Assembly (NCBI RefSeq): GCF_002608075.1
Contig: NZ_LAHA01000018.1
Coordinates: 45,483-109,482, forward strand
Origin: Nostoc linckia z4
Lineage (GTDB): Bacteria; Cyanobacteriota; Cyanobacteriia; Cyanobacteriales; Nostocaceae
Reading direction: 5' to 3'
DNA length: 64,000 bases
Made by a program: the position numbers and the translations under genes. The notes under the pieces were generated by a model that saw only the letters and a list, made by a program, of their open reading frames with translations, did no database searches and was not told where the DNA came from. Shown here one piece after another: positions 16,919 to 26,626 of this stretch. How positions within the stretch are numbered: position 1 is the first letter of the stretch; every line of letters starts with the position of its first letter.

Positions 16919-19900
16919 ATGACCTCGAACTCTCACCAAGCTTGGCAGGCAACTGGCCATGAAGAAACTTTACTGCACCGGATTACAAACCGTATCCGGC
17001 GGAGTTTAGAATTAGAAGATATTATCACAGTCACAACAGCAGAGGTGCGATCGCTACTGCAAACTGACAGAGTGATGATTTACAAATTTCATCCCGATGG
17101 TAGCGGTCAGGTCATTGCTGAATCAATTCACAATAATCGTTTACCGTCACTACTAGGGCTAAATTTTCCTGCTGATGATATTCCATCTGCTGCCCGTGAA
17201 TTATTTACAAAATCACGAGTGCGTTCTGTTGTCAATGTTGACACTCAAGAAATCGGTCAAAGTCTCCTGCACGATTTAGAAAATGGAGAAACCATCTCAG
17301 AGGAAATCTTTTATCGTCCTGTAGACTCTTGCCATGTTGAATATTTAAAGGCAATGGGGGTAAAGTCTAGTGTCGTAGCTCCTATTCTTGACCAAAATCA
17401 ACTTTGGGGACTTTTGGTGTCTCATAATTCCCAAGCACGTTTGATTTTAGAATCAGAACTACAAGCATTACAAATAATAGTCGATCAATTATCAGTTGCC
17501 ATCGCTCAAAGTACCCTCTTGACTCAAGTCCGCAAAACAGCTGCCCAAGAAGCCATCATCAACAACATTGCTAGCCTGTTACATTCACTACCGACAATTG
17601 TATTGCAGCCAGCCCTAGAAGCCGCCGTTGCTGCCTTTGATGGTGTTGGTGGTCGGCTTTGCATTAGAAATGCAGCTTTTGATTACCACAATGGTAGCGT
17701 CACCAGTTTTACAGAATGCTTAATTCCCGGAAATACTTGTATAAAACTGTATACCTGCGGTCAGCAACCCATAATACCAAAACAAACCATATATCCACTC
17801 ATAGAGCAGTATAGTGCGTGGCAGGAATACTTTAATTTTATAGAAGAATATGATGTTTGGCCGATTTTAGATATTTATCAAATTCCAGGCTGGCGAAGTT
17901 TGCAAATTGCTTTTGAAGCAACTAAAATTCGGAGTATGTTGGTGATTCCACTCCACTATCGCCAACAGTTGTTGGGTTATTTAAGTATTTTCCGCAACGA
18001 AATAGATATAGAAACTCTCTGGGCGGGACAGTATGACACCGACAAGAGACAATTATACCCCCGGCGATCGTTTGAAGCTTGGCGCGAATCTAAAAAAGCA
18101 CAGGTACAGCCGTGGACGCCTGAAGAAATTGAACTGGCTAAAAATCTTGGTAAACACTTTGCTTCGGCAGTTCAGCAGTATGAATTATACCAACAAGTCC
18201 AAGTCTTCAATGAAAATTTAGAACATCAAGTTAAACGACGCACAATGGAATTACAACGCACAGCCGAACAACAGCAAGCTGTGTTTAAAGTTATTGCCGA
18301 GATTCGTGAATCTTTGGAGACAGATACAATTTTTCAAACAACAACCAAAGAAGTTTGTCAACTAATCAAAGCCGATCGCGTTTCTGTTTATCGTTTCGAT
18401 GGTGATTGGGGTGGTGAATTTGTCGGGGATTTCGAGGCTGCTAGTCCATACTGGTCGAATGAATCCGAACTAGGGATTAATACTATTTGGAATGACACCT
18501 ACTTGCAAGATACCCAAGGAGGACGCTACCGCCACAATGAAACATTTGCAGTGGATGACATCTACACAATGGGATTTACTCAGTGTCATGTGGAGAATTT
18601 AGAGCAATTTCAAATTCGGGCTTTTATACTTGCTCCAATTTTTGTTGGGCAACAACTTTGGGGTTTATTGGCAAGTTATCAACACACTGGCCCTCGTCAA
18701 TGGAAAGCTCCAGAAATCGATTTTATCAGTCAAATTGCGGCTCAAATGGGGGTAGCACTCCAACAAGCTCAATTACTAACTCAGACACGAGAACAGGCCT
18801 TAGATTTGCAACAAGCAGCAGAACAACAACAGGCATTATTTGAAGTTGTAGCGAAAGTAAGGGAATCTCTAGATTTAGATGCAATTTTTCAAACAACCAC
18901 TCAAGAAATTTGTAAATCACTCAAAGCCGATCGAGTTGCAGTTTACCGTTTTGAAGCTGATTGGAGTGGTGAATACATTGCGGAATTTGTGAATGAAGGT
19001 TGGGTAAAGTTAGTCAATTTTGGTAATAATATAATTTGGCGAGATAGCTATTTGCAGGAAACCCAAGGCGGGAGATATCGCCACAATGAAACCTTTGTAG
19101 TTGATAATATTTATAAAGCTAATCACTCTGAATGTCACGTTTCAGCTTTAGAAGAAATTCAAGCCAAAGCCTATGCCATTGCACCTATTTTTATTAGGCA
19201 AAACCTTTGGGGTTTGTTAGCAGTTTACCAAAACTCTGCACCTCGTGATTGGGAAGCTTCAGAAATTCAATTTATCACTCAAATTGCCAATCAGCTTGGG
19301 GTTGCACTCCAACAAGTGGAATTGCTCAATCAGACCAAAGAGCAAAAGGAAAAACTGGCTATAGCTTTGGAGGATTTAAAGCAAACTCAAACCCAATTAA
19401 TTCAAACAGAAAAAATGTCTTCATTGGGTCAATTAGTTGCTGGTGTTGCTCATGAAATTAATAACCCAGTGAACTTTATTTATGGCAACATTAATCATGT
19501 CAGCGAATACGCCCAAGATTTACTGGGAATGCTAGATCTGTATTTGCAAAACTGCCCTAACCCAGACCCAGAAATTCGCGATCGCGCAGAAGAAATAGAT
19601 TTAGAATTTCTGATTGAAGATTTGCCGAAAACTCTCTCTTCAATGAAAATTGGTATCGATCGCATCCGGCAAATTGTTTCTGGTTTACGCAATTTTTCTC
19701 GCCTAGACCAAGCAGAAAAAAAACCAGTTAATATCCACGAAGGTATTGATAGCACATTACTAATTTTGCAGCATCGCTTGAAAGCAAAACCGGAAAGTCC
19801 AGCAATTAAATTAGTCAAAGAATACGGTCAACTTCCCTTAGTAGAATGCTATGCCGGGCCATTAAATCAGGTATTTATGAATGTTTTAAGCAATGCGATC

Positions 19901-20248
19901 GATGCTCTAGAAGATTATCGAGATTCTCAATCAAAAGCTCATAACAGTCAAATTACTATTACTACTTCTCTTGGGCAAATAGACAGTAATATCAAGAGTG
20001 TAATAGTTCGCATAAAAGACAACGGCCCAGGTATACCCGAAGACTTAAAGGTAAGAATTTGCGACCCATTTTTTACTACTAAACCAGTAGGAAAAGGCAC
20101 TGGTTTGGGGTTATCAATTAGTTATCAAATTGTTGTTGATAAACATGGCGGTGTATTTAAATGCGATTCGCAACCAGGATTAGGTACAGAATTTTGGATT
20201 GAAATTCCCATTACACAAATTAACAAATCCCACAATCAAATTTCCTAG
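16919..20248 (+). CDS. multi-GAF (phytochrome/cyanobacteriochrome-type) sensor histidine kinase
   Basis: An 1109-residue soluble kinase. GAF1 (about 20-190) has [13 protein letters not shown] and the bilin-type Cys138-His139 in DSCHVEYL. A second, non-bilin-looking GAF covers about 205-420, then a coiled linker. GAF3 (about 460-625) has Cys556-His557 in TQCHVENL, and GAF4 (about 645-810) has Cys739-His740 in SECHVSAL. The last two share [18 protein letters not shown], as in red/green-type cyanobacteriochromes. A HisKA domain follows with His845 (GVAHEINNP), and an HATPase domain with NALSNAID-type N box (LSNAIDAL), DNGPGIP and GTGLGL boxes. Up to three linear tetrapyrroles could be attached. 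No response regulator gene is adjacent, so its partner is unknown. Confidence 0.88.
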   Translation: MTSNSHQAWQATGHEETLLHRITNRIRRSLELEDIITVTTAEVRSLLQTDRVMIYKFHPDGSGQVIAESIHNNRLPSLLGLNFPADDIPSAARELFTKSRVRSVVNVDTQEIGQSLLHDLENGETISEEIFYRPVDSCHVEYLKAMGVKSSVVAPILDQNQLWGLLVSHNSQARLILESELQALQIIVDQLSVAIAQSTLLTQVRKTAAQEAIINNIASLLHSLPTIVLQPALEAAVAAFDGVGGRLCIRNAAFDYHNGSVTSFTECLIPGNTCIKLYTCGQQPIIPKQTIYPLIEQYSAWQEYFNFIEEYDVWPILDIYQIPGWRSLQIAFEATKIRSMLVIPLHYRQQLLGYLSIFRNEIDIETLWAGQYDTDKRQLYPRRSFEAWRESKKAQVQPWTPEEIELAKNLGKHFASAVQQYELYQQVQVFNENLEHQVKRRTMELQRTAEQQQAVFKVIAEIRESLETDTIFQTTTKEVCQLIKADRVSVYRFDGDWGGEFVGDFEAASPYWSNESELGINTIWNDTYLQDTQGGRYRHNETFAVDDIYTMGFTQCHVENLEQFQIRAFILAPIFVGQQLWGLLASYQHTGPRQWKAPEIDFISQIAAQMGVALQQAQLLTQTREQALDLQQAAEQQQALFEVVAKVRESLDLDAIFQTTTQEICKSLKADRVAVYRFEADWSGEYIAEFVNEGWVKLVNFGNNIIWRDSYLQETQGGRYRHNETFVVDNIYKANHSECHVSALEEIQAKAYAIAPIFIRQNLWGLLAVYQNSAPRDWEASEIQFITQIANQLGVALQQVELLNQTKEQKEKLAIALEDLKQTQTQLIQTEKMSSLGQLVAGVAHEINNPVNFIYGNINHVSEYAQDLLGMLDLYLQNCPNPDPEIRDRAEEIDLEFLIEDLPKTLSSMKIGIDRIRQIVSGLRNFSRLDQAEKKPVNIHEGIDSTLLILQHRLKAKPESPAIKLVKEYGQLPLVECYAGPLNQVFMNVLSNAIDALEDYRDSQSKAHNSQITITTSLGQIDSNIKSVIVRIKDNGPGIPEDLKVRICDPFFTTKPVGKGTGLGLSISYQIVVDKHGGVFKCDSQPGLGTEFWIEIPITQINKSHNQIS

Positions 20249-20620
20249 ATTAGCGAGCAAGCCCAGTTTATCTACTATAGCGACCAACGTTCAGATAAGC
20301 CTGTTTTTTCTTTTTGCCGTTCAGAGTTCCCTCAATACGTTTTGGATAAGCATCCCTTGTGGTCTGGGAAAAGGTTAAGGGGTAAAGGGTAAAGGATGTA
20401 TTTGAAACCTTTCCCCTTTGCCCTTTCCCCTTTAACCGAACCGTATTGAGAGTTCCCTTACCTTCATAGAGGATCTTTCTTAACACCAAGTGTATTGAAT
20501 TTTATCTCTCAAGATGGATGATTTAAATTTTAAAACCTATCTGAAGGTAAATTGAATAAAACTCAACTTAGGCGATAAGATATCTGAACAAATCAAAATT
20601 ACCTTAGTAAAAGCAAATAT
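20249..20620. repeat. intergenic foldback repeat (20325-20460)
   Basis: Within this 372-bp gap, TTCCCTCAATACG at 20328 and its complement near 20445 (CGTATTGAGAGTTCCC) bound a G/A-rich then C/T-rich foldback (GGTTAAGGGGTAAAGG versus CCCTTTCCCCTTTAACC). Similar CAATACG-type ends occur near 42015 and 61254. No gene is apparent. Confidence 0.5.
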
Positions 20621-20773
20621 ATGTTTAGTATACTTTGGGGTGTTGTTGTTGTCCTATTTGCTTTTTGGGCATTAGGATTAGTACTTCATATTGCCGGAAA
20701 TTTAATTCATGCGGTATTGCTTATAGCTATTGCACTTGCTATTTACAATTTTCTGAAAGTGCGCGATGTTTAA
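20621..20773 (+). CDS. small hydrophobic membrane protein, lmo0937 family
   Basis: A 50-residue protein, MFSILWGVVVVLFAFWALGL at the start, with two hydrophobic stretches separated by HIAGNLIHA and a short charged tail ending KVRDV. This is the pattern of the lmo0937 family of tiny inner-membrane proteins, found in many bacteria and often stress-related. It is too short for many gene finders. ATG 20621 is preceded by an A-rich leader without a strong ribosome site. No neighbour suggests a role. Confidence 0.7.
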   Translation: MFSILWGVVVVLFAFWALGLVLHIAGNLIHAVLLIAIALAIYNFLKVRDV

Positions 20774-20802
20774 AAATTAAAAAGCAAATCTCCATTATTT
20801 AT

Positions 20803-20963
20803 ACAAAAGTGCAAAAAGCACTTTTATGGGAAAAGGGAAAAGGTTAAAGGGGAAAGGGAAAATACCAAACCTTTTGCAAAAGTGCAAAAAGCACTTTTAT
20901 GGGAAAAGGGAAAATACCAAACCTTTCCTCCTTCCCCTTTTCACAACTTCTCTTAGAAGTCTA
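20803..20963. mobile_element. purine-rich foldback element, family 2, copy a
   Basis: It ends with CTTCTCTTAGAAGTCTA and contains GGGAAAAGGGAAAATACC paired with the CCTTCCCC stretch. The internal block AAAAGTGCAAAAAGCACTTT is present twice, so this copy seems to carry a duplication or nested insertion. Related copies lie at 34008, 35467, 44860 and 48048. Confidence 0.55.
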
Positions 20964-21036
20964 ATGATTACGTATTATTTCTCGCGCGGTGCGTCTGGCG
21001 ATCGCCAGCTACAATTATGGAAATTTCCTATAAATT

Positions 21037-22200
21037 TTAACTTCTCAGTTGCACCGGCATAGCTAGATAAGTCATTTTTAAACCACCCAGTGGCGTAAAA
21101 ATCACTGGAGTTAAACTTTGATTTAAATGCATTTGAATTTCGGTAGATGGTAATTCTTTTAAGCCTTCCATTAAATATTTGATGTTAAAAGCAATTTCTA
21201 TGTTTTCCCCAGAAATTTGCGCCGGCATTGGCTCTCTACCACTACCTACATCTTGGGCTTCACAAGATAAAACAATTTCTTGAGCTTCGCTATCAATACT
21301 GAGTTTGACAATATTATTTTTTTGATCTGCCAGTACAGCAATTCGTTCTAAAGTACTGATAAATTGCCGCCGTTCAATTGTGACTTGTCGCTCAAATTGA
21401 CGGGGAATCAGTTGTCGATAGGCGGGATATTGTCCTTCTAATGTACGACTGGTCAAGCGTTGATTTTGCCATGCAAACACCACTTGACCTCGATCCAAAT
21501 ATAAAGCCACGGGTTCATCAGATGAAGCGCTATGAGCTAGCATTCGTTGTAGTTCGCGTAATGCTCTAGCTGGGACTGTGACTTCTAATTGATTAGTTCC
21601 ATCTAGAGGACGTTCGTTGCTAGTTTCTACCACTGCTAGGCGGTGTCCGTCGGTAGCTGCAAATTCTAAAGTATCTTCTTTAACTGTTAAATGCACTCCC
21701 GTAAGTACTTGTTTAGTTTCATCAGCACTAGTGGCAAATAATGAACCCCGTAATCCCTCGATTAATGCAGTGGTGGTGAGATGGATAACCTCTGTATTTT
21801 CAATTATAGGTAGTTCTGGAAATTCCTCTGGACTCATGGCTCGTACTTCATAATGGCCACTCTTGGGTGTGATTGTTACGCTCACACCTTCGCCACTTGA
21901 TGTTGGACTAGTGGTGTCCGAGCCATCATCGAGAGTAATTTCGCCCTCTGGAAGACGAGAAATAATGTCTACAAGTAACTTAGCAGGAAGGGCGATGGCT
22001 CCTCCTTCCCATACCTCGGCGTTAAAACTAGTACGGATACCCAAACTCAAATCAAAGGCCGTTAAGCTGACTTGATTAGTTTCCGCATCCGCTTGTAACA
22101 GCACATTGGCAAGTATCGGATGAGTCGGTCGTGAAGGTACAGCACGACTGACGAGTGAGAGGTTTGTACTGAGGTCGCTTTGGGCGCAAACTAATTTCAT
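21037..22200 (-). CDS. dnaN: DNA polymerase III beta subunit (sliding clamp)
   Basis: A 387-residue three-domain clamp starting MKLVCAQSDLSTNLSLVSRAV. The domain-1 signature SRPTHPILANVLL, the mid-protein ATDGHRLAVVE and the C-terminal YLAMPVQLR are diagnostic of DnaN. It forms the dimeric ring that holds DNA polymerase III on DNA. The C-terminus runs PVQLRS, slightly longer than the usual PMRL end. No dnaA is adjacent in this window, as is usual for cyanobacteria, where the origin region is scattered. The gene stands alone on the minus strand; its upstream region (22201-22371) holds GAATTCAG repeats. Confidence 0.95.
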   Translation of the reverse strand: MKLVCAQSDLSTNLSLVSRAVPSRPTHPILANVLLQADAETNQVSLTAFDLSLGIRTSFNAEVWEGGAIALPAKLLVDIISRLPEGEITLDDGSDTTSPTSSGEGVSVTITPKSGHYEVRAMSPEEFPELPIIENTEVIHLTTTALIEGLRGSLFATSADETKQVLTGVHLTVKEDTLEFAATDGHRLAVVETSNERPLDGTNQLEVTVPARALRELQRMLAHSASSDEPVALYLDRGQVVFAWQNQRLTSRTLEGQYPAYRQLIPRQFERQVTIERRQFISTLERIAVLADQKNNIVKLSIDSEAQEIVLSCEAQDVGSGREPMPAQISGENIEIAFNIKYLMEGLKELPSTEIQMHLNQSLTPVIFTPLGGLKMTYLAMPVQLRS

Positions 22201-22377
22201 AAGTCAGATTCACCTTGTGAAAAATATCCTAACATCACATTCATTCTTAATCAGAATTCAGAATCCAGAATTCAGAATTCAGGAGCCAGAGATAATTATT
22301 CCCCACCTCACCACTCAAAACTTATCGCCCAGATAAATTAGCAGTAAGCTATTTTAGGGCGTTTTTCATAATTGAGT

Positions 22378-23613
22378 ATGGCAAGTATTAACGACAACTA
22401 CCTGAAACTGAAAGCGGGTTATCTGTTTCCAGAAATTGCTCGGCGGGTGAATGCTTTTGCTGAAGCGAATCCTGATGCTAAGATTATCAGACTGGGCATT
22501 GGTGATGTTACTGAACCTCTGCCAGAAGCTTGCCGGACAGCGATGATTAAAGCTGTGGAAGAAATGGGCGATCGCAATACCTTTAAAGGCTATGGCCCAG
22601 AACAAGGCTATGCTTGGTTGCGGGAAAAAATTGCTGCTCAAGATTTCCAAGCACGGGGAGCCGAAATCGATGCTTCAGAAATCTTTATCTCTGATGGTTC
22701 TAAGTGCGACACTGGTAATATCCTAGAAATCTTCGGTCATGACAACACCATAGCGGTTACTGATCCAGTTTATCCCGTATATGTAGATACTAATGTAATG
22801 GCGGGAAATACAGGTAAAGCTAACGATAAAGGCGAGTTTGAAGGTTTAGTTTATCTACCAATTTCGGCTGATAACAACTTCACCGCCGAGATTCCCTCAC
22901 AGAAAGTTGATTTAATTTATCTCTGCTTTCCCAATAACCCCACTGGCGCAACTGCTACCAAAGAATATCTCAAAAAATGGGTGGACTACGCCAAAGCTAA
23001 TAACTCGATTATTTTCTTTGACGCAGCCTATGAAGCTTACATTACCGATGCATCGATTCCCCATTCAATTTATGAAATTCCAGGCGCAAGAGAAGTTGCG
23101 ATCGAATTTCGCTCTTTCTCGAAGAATGCAGGCTTTACAGGAACTCGCTGCGCGTTAACTGTAGTACCGAAGACACTCACAGCCAAAGCCGCCGATGGTT
23201 CGGATGTGGAATTGTGGAAACTGTGGAATCGTCGCCAGTCCACTAAATTTAATGGCGTTTCTTACATCGTTCAACGGGGAGCCGAGGCGGTTTACTCTCC
23301 AGAAGGACAAGCACAAATTAAAGAACTTGTTAGTTTCTATTTAGAAAACGCCAAAATTATCCGCGAGAAACTCACAGCTGCGGGATTATCTGTTTACGGT
23401 GGCGTGAATGCGCCTTACGTGTGGGTAAAAACGCCTAATGGTTTATCAAGCTGGGAATTCTTCGATAAATTGCTGCAAACCGTCAACGTTGTGGGAACAC
23501 CGGGTTCTGGCTTTGGTGCTGCGGGTGAAGGTTACTTTCGGATTTCGGCGTTCAACAGTCGGGAGAATGTGGAAGAAGCCATGAAACGCATCACTGAGAA
23601 GTTTAAAGTGTAA
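22378..23613 (+). CDS. dapL: LL-diaminopimelate aminotransferase
   Basis: 411 residues from ATG 22378 ([20 protein letters not shown]). A fold-type I PLP enzyme with Lys249 in [13 protein letters not shown], the GDVTEPLP and [10 protein letters not shown] segments, and CFPNNPTGA as cofactor loop; the FTGTRC tail after the lysine is a DapL hallmark. It converts tetrahydrodipicolinate directly to LL-diaminopimelate using glutamate, the lysine/peptidoglycan route used by cyanobacteria and plants. It is divergent from dnaN with a 177-bp gap. A TTG six bases upstream is an unlikely start. Confidence 0.93.
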   Translation: MASINDNYLKLKAGYLFPEIARRVNAFAEANPDAKIIRLGIGDVTEPLPEACRTAMIKAVEEMGDRNTFKGYGPEQGYAWLREKIAAQDFQARGAEIDASEIFISDGSKCDTGNILEIFGHDNTIAVTDPVYPVYVDTNVMAGNTGKANDKGEFEGLVYLPISADNNFTAEIPSQKVDLIYLCFPNNPTGATATKEYLKKWVDYAKANNSIIFFDAAYEAYITDASIPHSIYEIPGAREVAIEFRSFSKNAGFTGTRCALTVVPKTLTAKAADGSDVELWKLWNRRQSTKFNGVSYIVQRGAEAVYSPEGQAQIKELVSFYLENAKIIREKLTAAGLSVYGGVNAPYVWVKTPNGLSSWEFFDKLLQTVNVVGTPGSGFGAAGEGYFRISAFNSRENVEEAMKRITEKFKV

Positions 23614-23732
23614 AGCGATCGCTCTTTACTGCTTTTGTTAAACTCATTTTATTAGTAAAGGTTACGGTGGGCTATATTATCCACCGAACCTGATAAGTAA
23701 TTATTGAGATTTAGTTTACTCATATTTTGGTT

Positions 23733-24350
23733 ATGACTGCTGCCATTCCCGTTTTCAAACCTGTTAGCCAGATGCAATTGTCGCCTGGTAGCACCGTGAC
23801 CATTCCTGATGTAAGCTGGGAAGAATTTGAATCTATTTTGCAAGAATTGGGAGAAAAAAGAACTACAAGAATTGCTTATAGCCAGGGTAATTTAGAAATT
23901 ATGGCTCCTTTACCAGAACATGAAATTCCCAAAGATTTAATTTCTGATATTGTCAAAATATTGCTAAAAGCTAAAGATATTAGATATCAACCTTTTGGTT
24001 CCACCACCTTTAAAAAGCAAGGTTTAGCAGGAGTAGAACCTGATGCTTGCTTTTATATTCAAAATTATCAACAAATGATTGGTCGTCGCCGCTTACAACC
24101 CGATGACCCGCCGCCAGATTTAGCGATTGAAACTGATGTCACATCAAAAACTACTCTGGATGCTTATGAAGCCATTGGAGTTCCAGAACTATGGGTTTAT
24201 GACAATGGAAGCCTTTCTATTTATTTGCTTCAAGAAGGAAAATATATAAAATCTGACACGAGTCCTAATTTTGAGAATATAGCTATTACTCAAATTATTC
24301 CTGCGGCTGTAGAACGTAGTTGGCAAGTAGGAAGTTTTCAAGCTTTGTAA
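23733..24350 (+). CDS. Uma2 family endonuclease (DUF820)
   Basis: 205 residues from ATG 23733. It has the PD-(D/E)XK-like Uma2 core: YSQGNLEIMAPLPEHE, then GVEPDACFYI and PDLAIETDVTSKT, giving the acidic residues expected for metal binding. The family is greatly expanded in filamentous cyanobacteria and often travels with repeats; its physiological role is unsettled. It is complete, unlike the fragment at 14197. A hypothetical gene follows 44 bp downstream. Confidence 0.82.
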   Translation: MTAAIPVFKPVSQMQLSPGSTVTIPDVSWEEFESILQELGEKRTTRIAYSQGNLEIMAPLPEHEIPKDLISDIVKILLKAKDIRYQPFGSTTFKKQGLAGVEPDACFYIQNYQQMIGRRRLQPDDPPPDLAIETDVTSKTTLDAYEAIGVPELWVYDNGSLSIYLLQEGKYIKSDTSPNFENIAITQIIPAAVERSWQVGSFQAL

Positions 24351-24394
24351 GAATTGGAAGCAACGATTTAGTAAATTACACAAAGTCTATATTT

Positions 24395-24940
24395 ATGGAA
24401 AACCTTTTTGTAATTGGTCGTTTAAATGCAAATCCTCATTATTATGATTACTTTCATTATTTAGTTTTTAATGAAAATGGAACTGTAGATATGGGAGCTG
24501 GAGCAGGACAAGCAATAATTGTTGTTGTTCAAGGAAAATATTCAGTAGTAAAAATTGATGATTATTCTGCTTTTATTAATTTTTATGAATTAAGTGAAAT
24601 CAATCAGTATATTAGAAATGGTAATATCGGAGATAAAATTCAAGATATTTCTCCCTTTTCAGTTAAAGTAACAAAAGAAAATGGAATTTTTGCTTTTTAC
24701 CAAGAAGTTATTTGGAATATAAAAAATGAAGAAGAATATCCATGCTATTTATTTTCTACAAGATATGTATTTGATTCCGATCCCTTAAATTTTGCTAAAA
24801 AACGCAGTCAAAGAAACCTCTATTATTTAATAGAACAGAAAGATTTCGATGAATCTGAAAAATATTATTATCCTCAAGCTGAGTGTAAAAAAATGATATT
24901 GAGAGAATTACAAGAGCTTGGGATTACACCGATTGATTAA
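24395..24940 (+). CDS. hypothetical protein, unrecognised
   Basis: 181 residues from ATG 24395 (MENLFVIGRL). I do not recognise the family. It is aromatic-rich (many Tyr and Phe), acidic and without signal peptide or membrane segment. The pattern suggests an alpha/beta protein; a C-terminal helix (QAECKKMILRELQELGI) closes it. The codon use is markedly AT-rich compared with dapL upstream, which hints at recent acquisition. The tyrosine-rich, small acidic character is reminiscent of contact-toxin immunity proteins, but no toxin gene is adjacent, so this is only a thought. Confidence 0.55.
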   Translation: MENLFVIGRLNANPHYYDYFHYLVFNENGTVDMGAGAGQAIIVVVQGKYSVVKIDDYSAFINFYELSEINQYIRNGNIGDKIQDISPFSVKVTKENGIFAFYQEVIWNIKNEEEYPCYLFSTRYVFDSDPLNFAKKRSQRNLYYLIEQKDFDESEKYYYPQAECKKMILRELQELGITPID

Positions 24941-25203
24941 CATACTATAAACTAAATTCATCTAAATGATGAGTGAATAAAATCGAATTATTTATCAAAG
25001 CGATCGCTAACGATAATTACCAATGCTAAACTCTATGAGCATAGTAAATTTTTATTCTAAACGGCATATTTGTGAAATGCTCGCAAATATATAAGTTAAG
25101 CATAGCGGTTATGGCACATACATAACTACTCTGACAATTGCGATGCCTACGGCGGTAAATTATGCACTTTCTTTCCTAATTATCCATTAGTTTCATCAAA
25201 AAA
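24941..25203. other. intergenic region between convergent genes
   Basis: AT-rich; it holds a CGATGCCTACGGCGGTAAA block (25141-25159) closely matching one at 7692-7710. No clear terminator was found for either convergent gene. Confidence 0.4.
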
Positions 25204-26532
25204 TTATTCTTGAGAATTACTTTCTCCTTGTTCGTTATCATCAGGCGAATCAATTTTACCTCGCCGATAATTAGCCAAAGTCACTCCTTCTTCTAAAGAT
25301 ACAGCAGAGTATTTACTCAAGCCGATACGCTGTGACGAATAAATTCCTGAATGACCAGAAAATAAGTAACTTACTACACAACTAATACCAATAAATACGC
25401 CTGATTCTAAACCGAATAATTCAATTCCCATGAGAGTTGATGCTAAGGGTGTATTTGCTGCGCCTGCAAACACGCCTACAAATCCCATTCCTGCTAATAG
25501 TGGTGCGGGTAATCCTAAAATCAATGACAAAGCATTACCTAAGGTTGCACCAATAAAAAACAAAGGTGTCACTTCTCCTCCTTTAAAACCTGCACCTAAA
25601 GTTAAAGCAGTTAAACCCAATTTGGCTGCAAAATCCCAAGGAGGTAGTTGAGTGTAGAAAGCATCAACGATGGTTGGGATACCAAGTCCAATATACTTAG
25701 TTGTACCACTTAAAATCACAATTATTGCTATTAGCGCCCCACCAATTAAAGGACGCATTGGAGGATAGGATATTTTTGTTTTAAACAAGTGACTGATTTT
25801 ATGAGTTACTTGAGCAAAAAATCTGGCAACTAATCCAAAAATCACACCAGCAATAATCGCAGAAATTAATCCCCAAATTGTCAGGGATGGTATAGATGGA
25901 GCGTGTCTATATGCTGTATGATGCAAACCAAATAGTAAAGTTACTTCATTTCCAACGATCGCCGCAATCAAAGAAGCAAAAAGAGCATCGTAATGAATCT
26001 TTCCAATGGCTAAAACTTCTAGACCAAATACAGTTCCTGCAAGGGGTGTACCGAATACAGAAGCAAATCCACCACTAATACCTGCTGTTAATAAAATTCT
26101 TCGATTAGCTCCTTTAAAATGGAATATTTTTGTCAATTGGTCGGCTAAAGAAGCACCCATTTGTAATGCTGTACCTTCCCGACCGGCTGAACCACCAAAT
26201 AAGTGAGTTAGGTCTGTTCCTAATAAAACTAAAGGAGCCATACGTCCGGGAATAATATTTTGAGGATTATGGATTTCTTCTAATAAAAGATTATTTCCAG
26301 CTTCTACAGACCTGCCAAATTGATGATAAATCCAACCACTCAAAAAACCACCAAAAGGAAGCAAAGCGATAATCCAACGATGTGATTCTCGCCAATCAGT
26401 TGCCCATTCCAATGATGCTAAAAGAATAGCAGATGCGGTTCCCGCAAGAATGCCAATTACAAAGGCAATAGGCAACCATTTAATTAGGTGTGGCAGTGCG
26501 ATAAATATTTCAAATTTACGAAGATTTTTCAT
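25204..26532 (-). CDS. CLC-family antiporter, fluoride/proton (CLC-F) type
   Basis: A 442-residue CLC protein with about ten membrane segments. The usual anion-site motifs are altered as in fluoride-specific CLC-F proteins. The GSGIP-like site reads AGNNL (Asn in place of Ser), GREGP reads GREGT with the gating Glu kept, and the GIFAP site reads GEVTP, whose Glu and Thr are CLC-F signatures. It should export fluoride in exchange for protons at the cytoplasmic membrane. It lies 94 bp downstream of the antiporter gene that follows a fluoride riboswitch on the same strand, so both are probably induced by fluoride. A chloride channel label is the less likely alternative. Confidence 0.85.
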   Translation of the reverse strand: MKNLRKFEIFIALPHLIKWLPIAFVIGILAGTASAILLASLEWATDWRESHRWIIALLPFGGFLSGWIYHQFGRSVEAGNNLLLEEIHNPQNIIPGRMAPLVLLGTDLTHLFGGSAGREGTALQMGASLADQLTKIFHFKGANRRILLTAGISGGFASVFGTPLAGTVFGLEVLAIGKIHYDALFASLIAAIVGNEVTLLFGLHHTAYRHAPSIPSLTIWGLISAIIAGVIFGLVARFFAQVTHKISHLFKTKISYPPMRPLIGGALIAIIVILSGTTKYIGLGIPTIVDAFYTQLPPWDFAAKLGLTALTLGAGFKGGEVTPLFFIGATLGNALSLILGLPAPLLAGMGFVGVFAGAANTPLASTLMGIELFGLESGVFIGISCVVSYLFSGHSGIYSSQRIGLSKYSAVSLEEGVTLANYRRGKIDSPDDNEQGESNSQE

Positions 26533-26626
26533 GTTAGTTTGTAAGTATATTATGAGTCAAAATTCCAAATTCAAAAATGAGAATACTTAAAAAATCATTT
26601 GTTTGTGCAACTCTCAGTTATACAAT

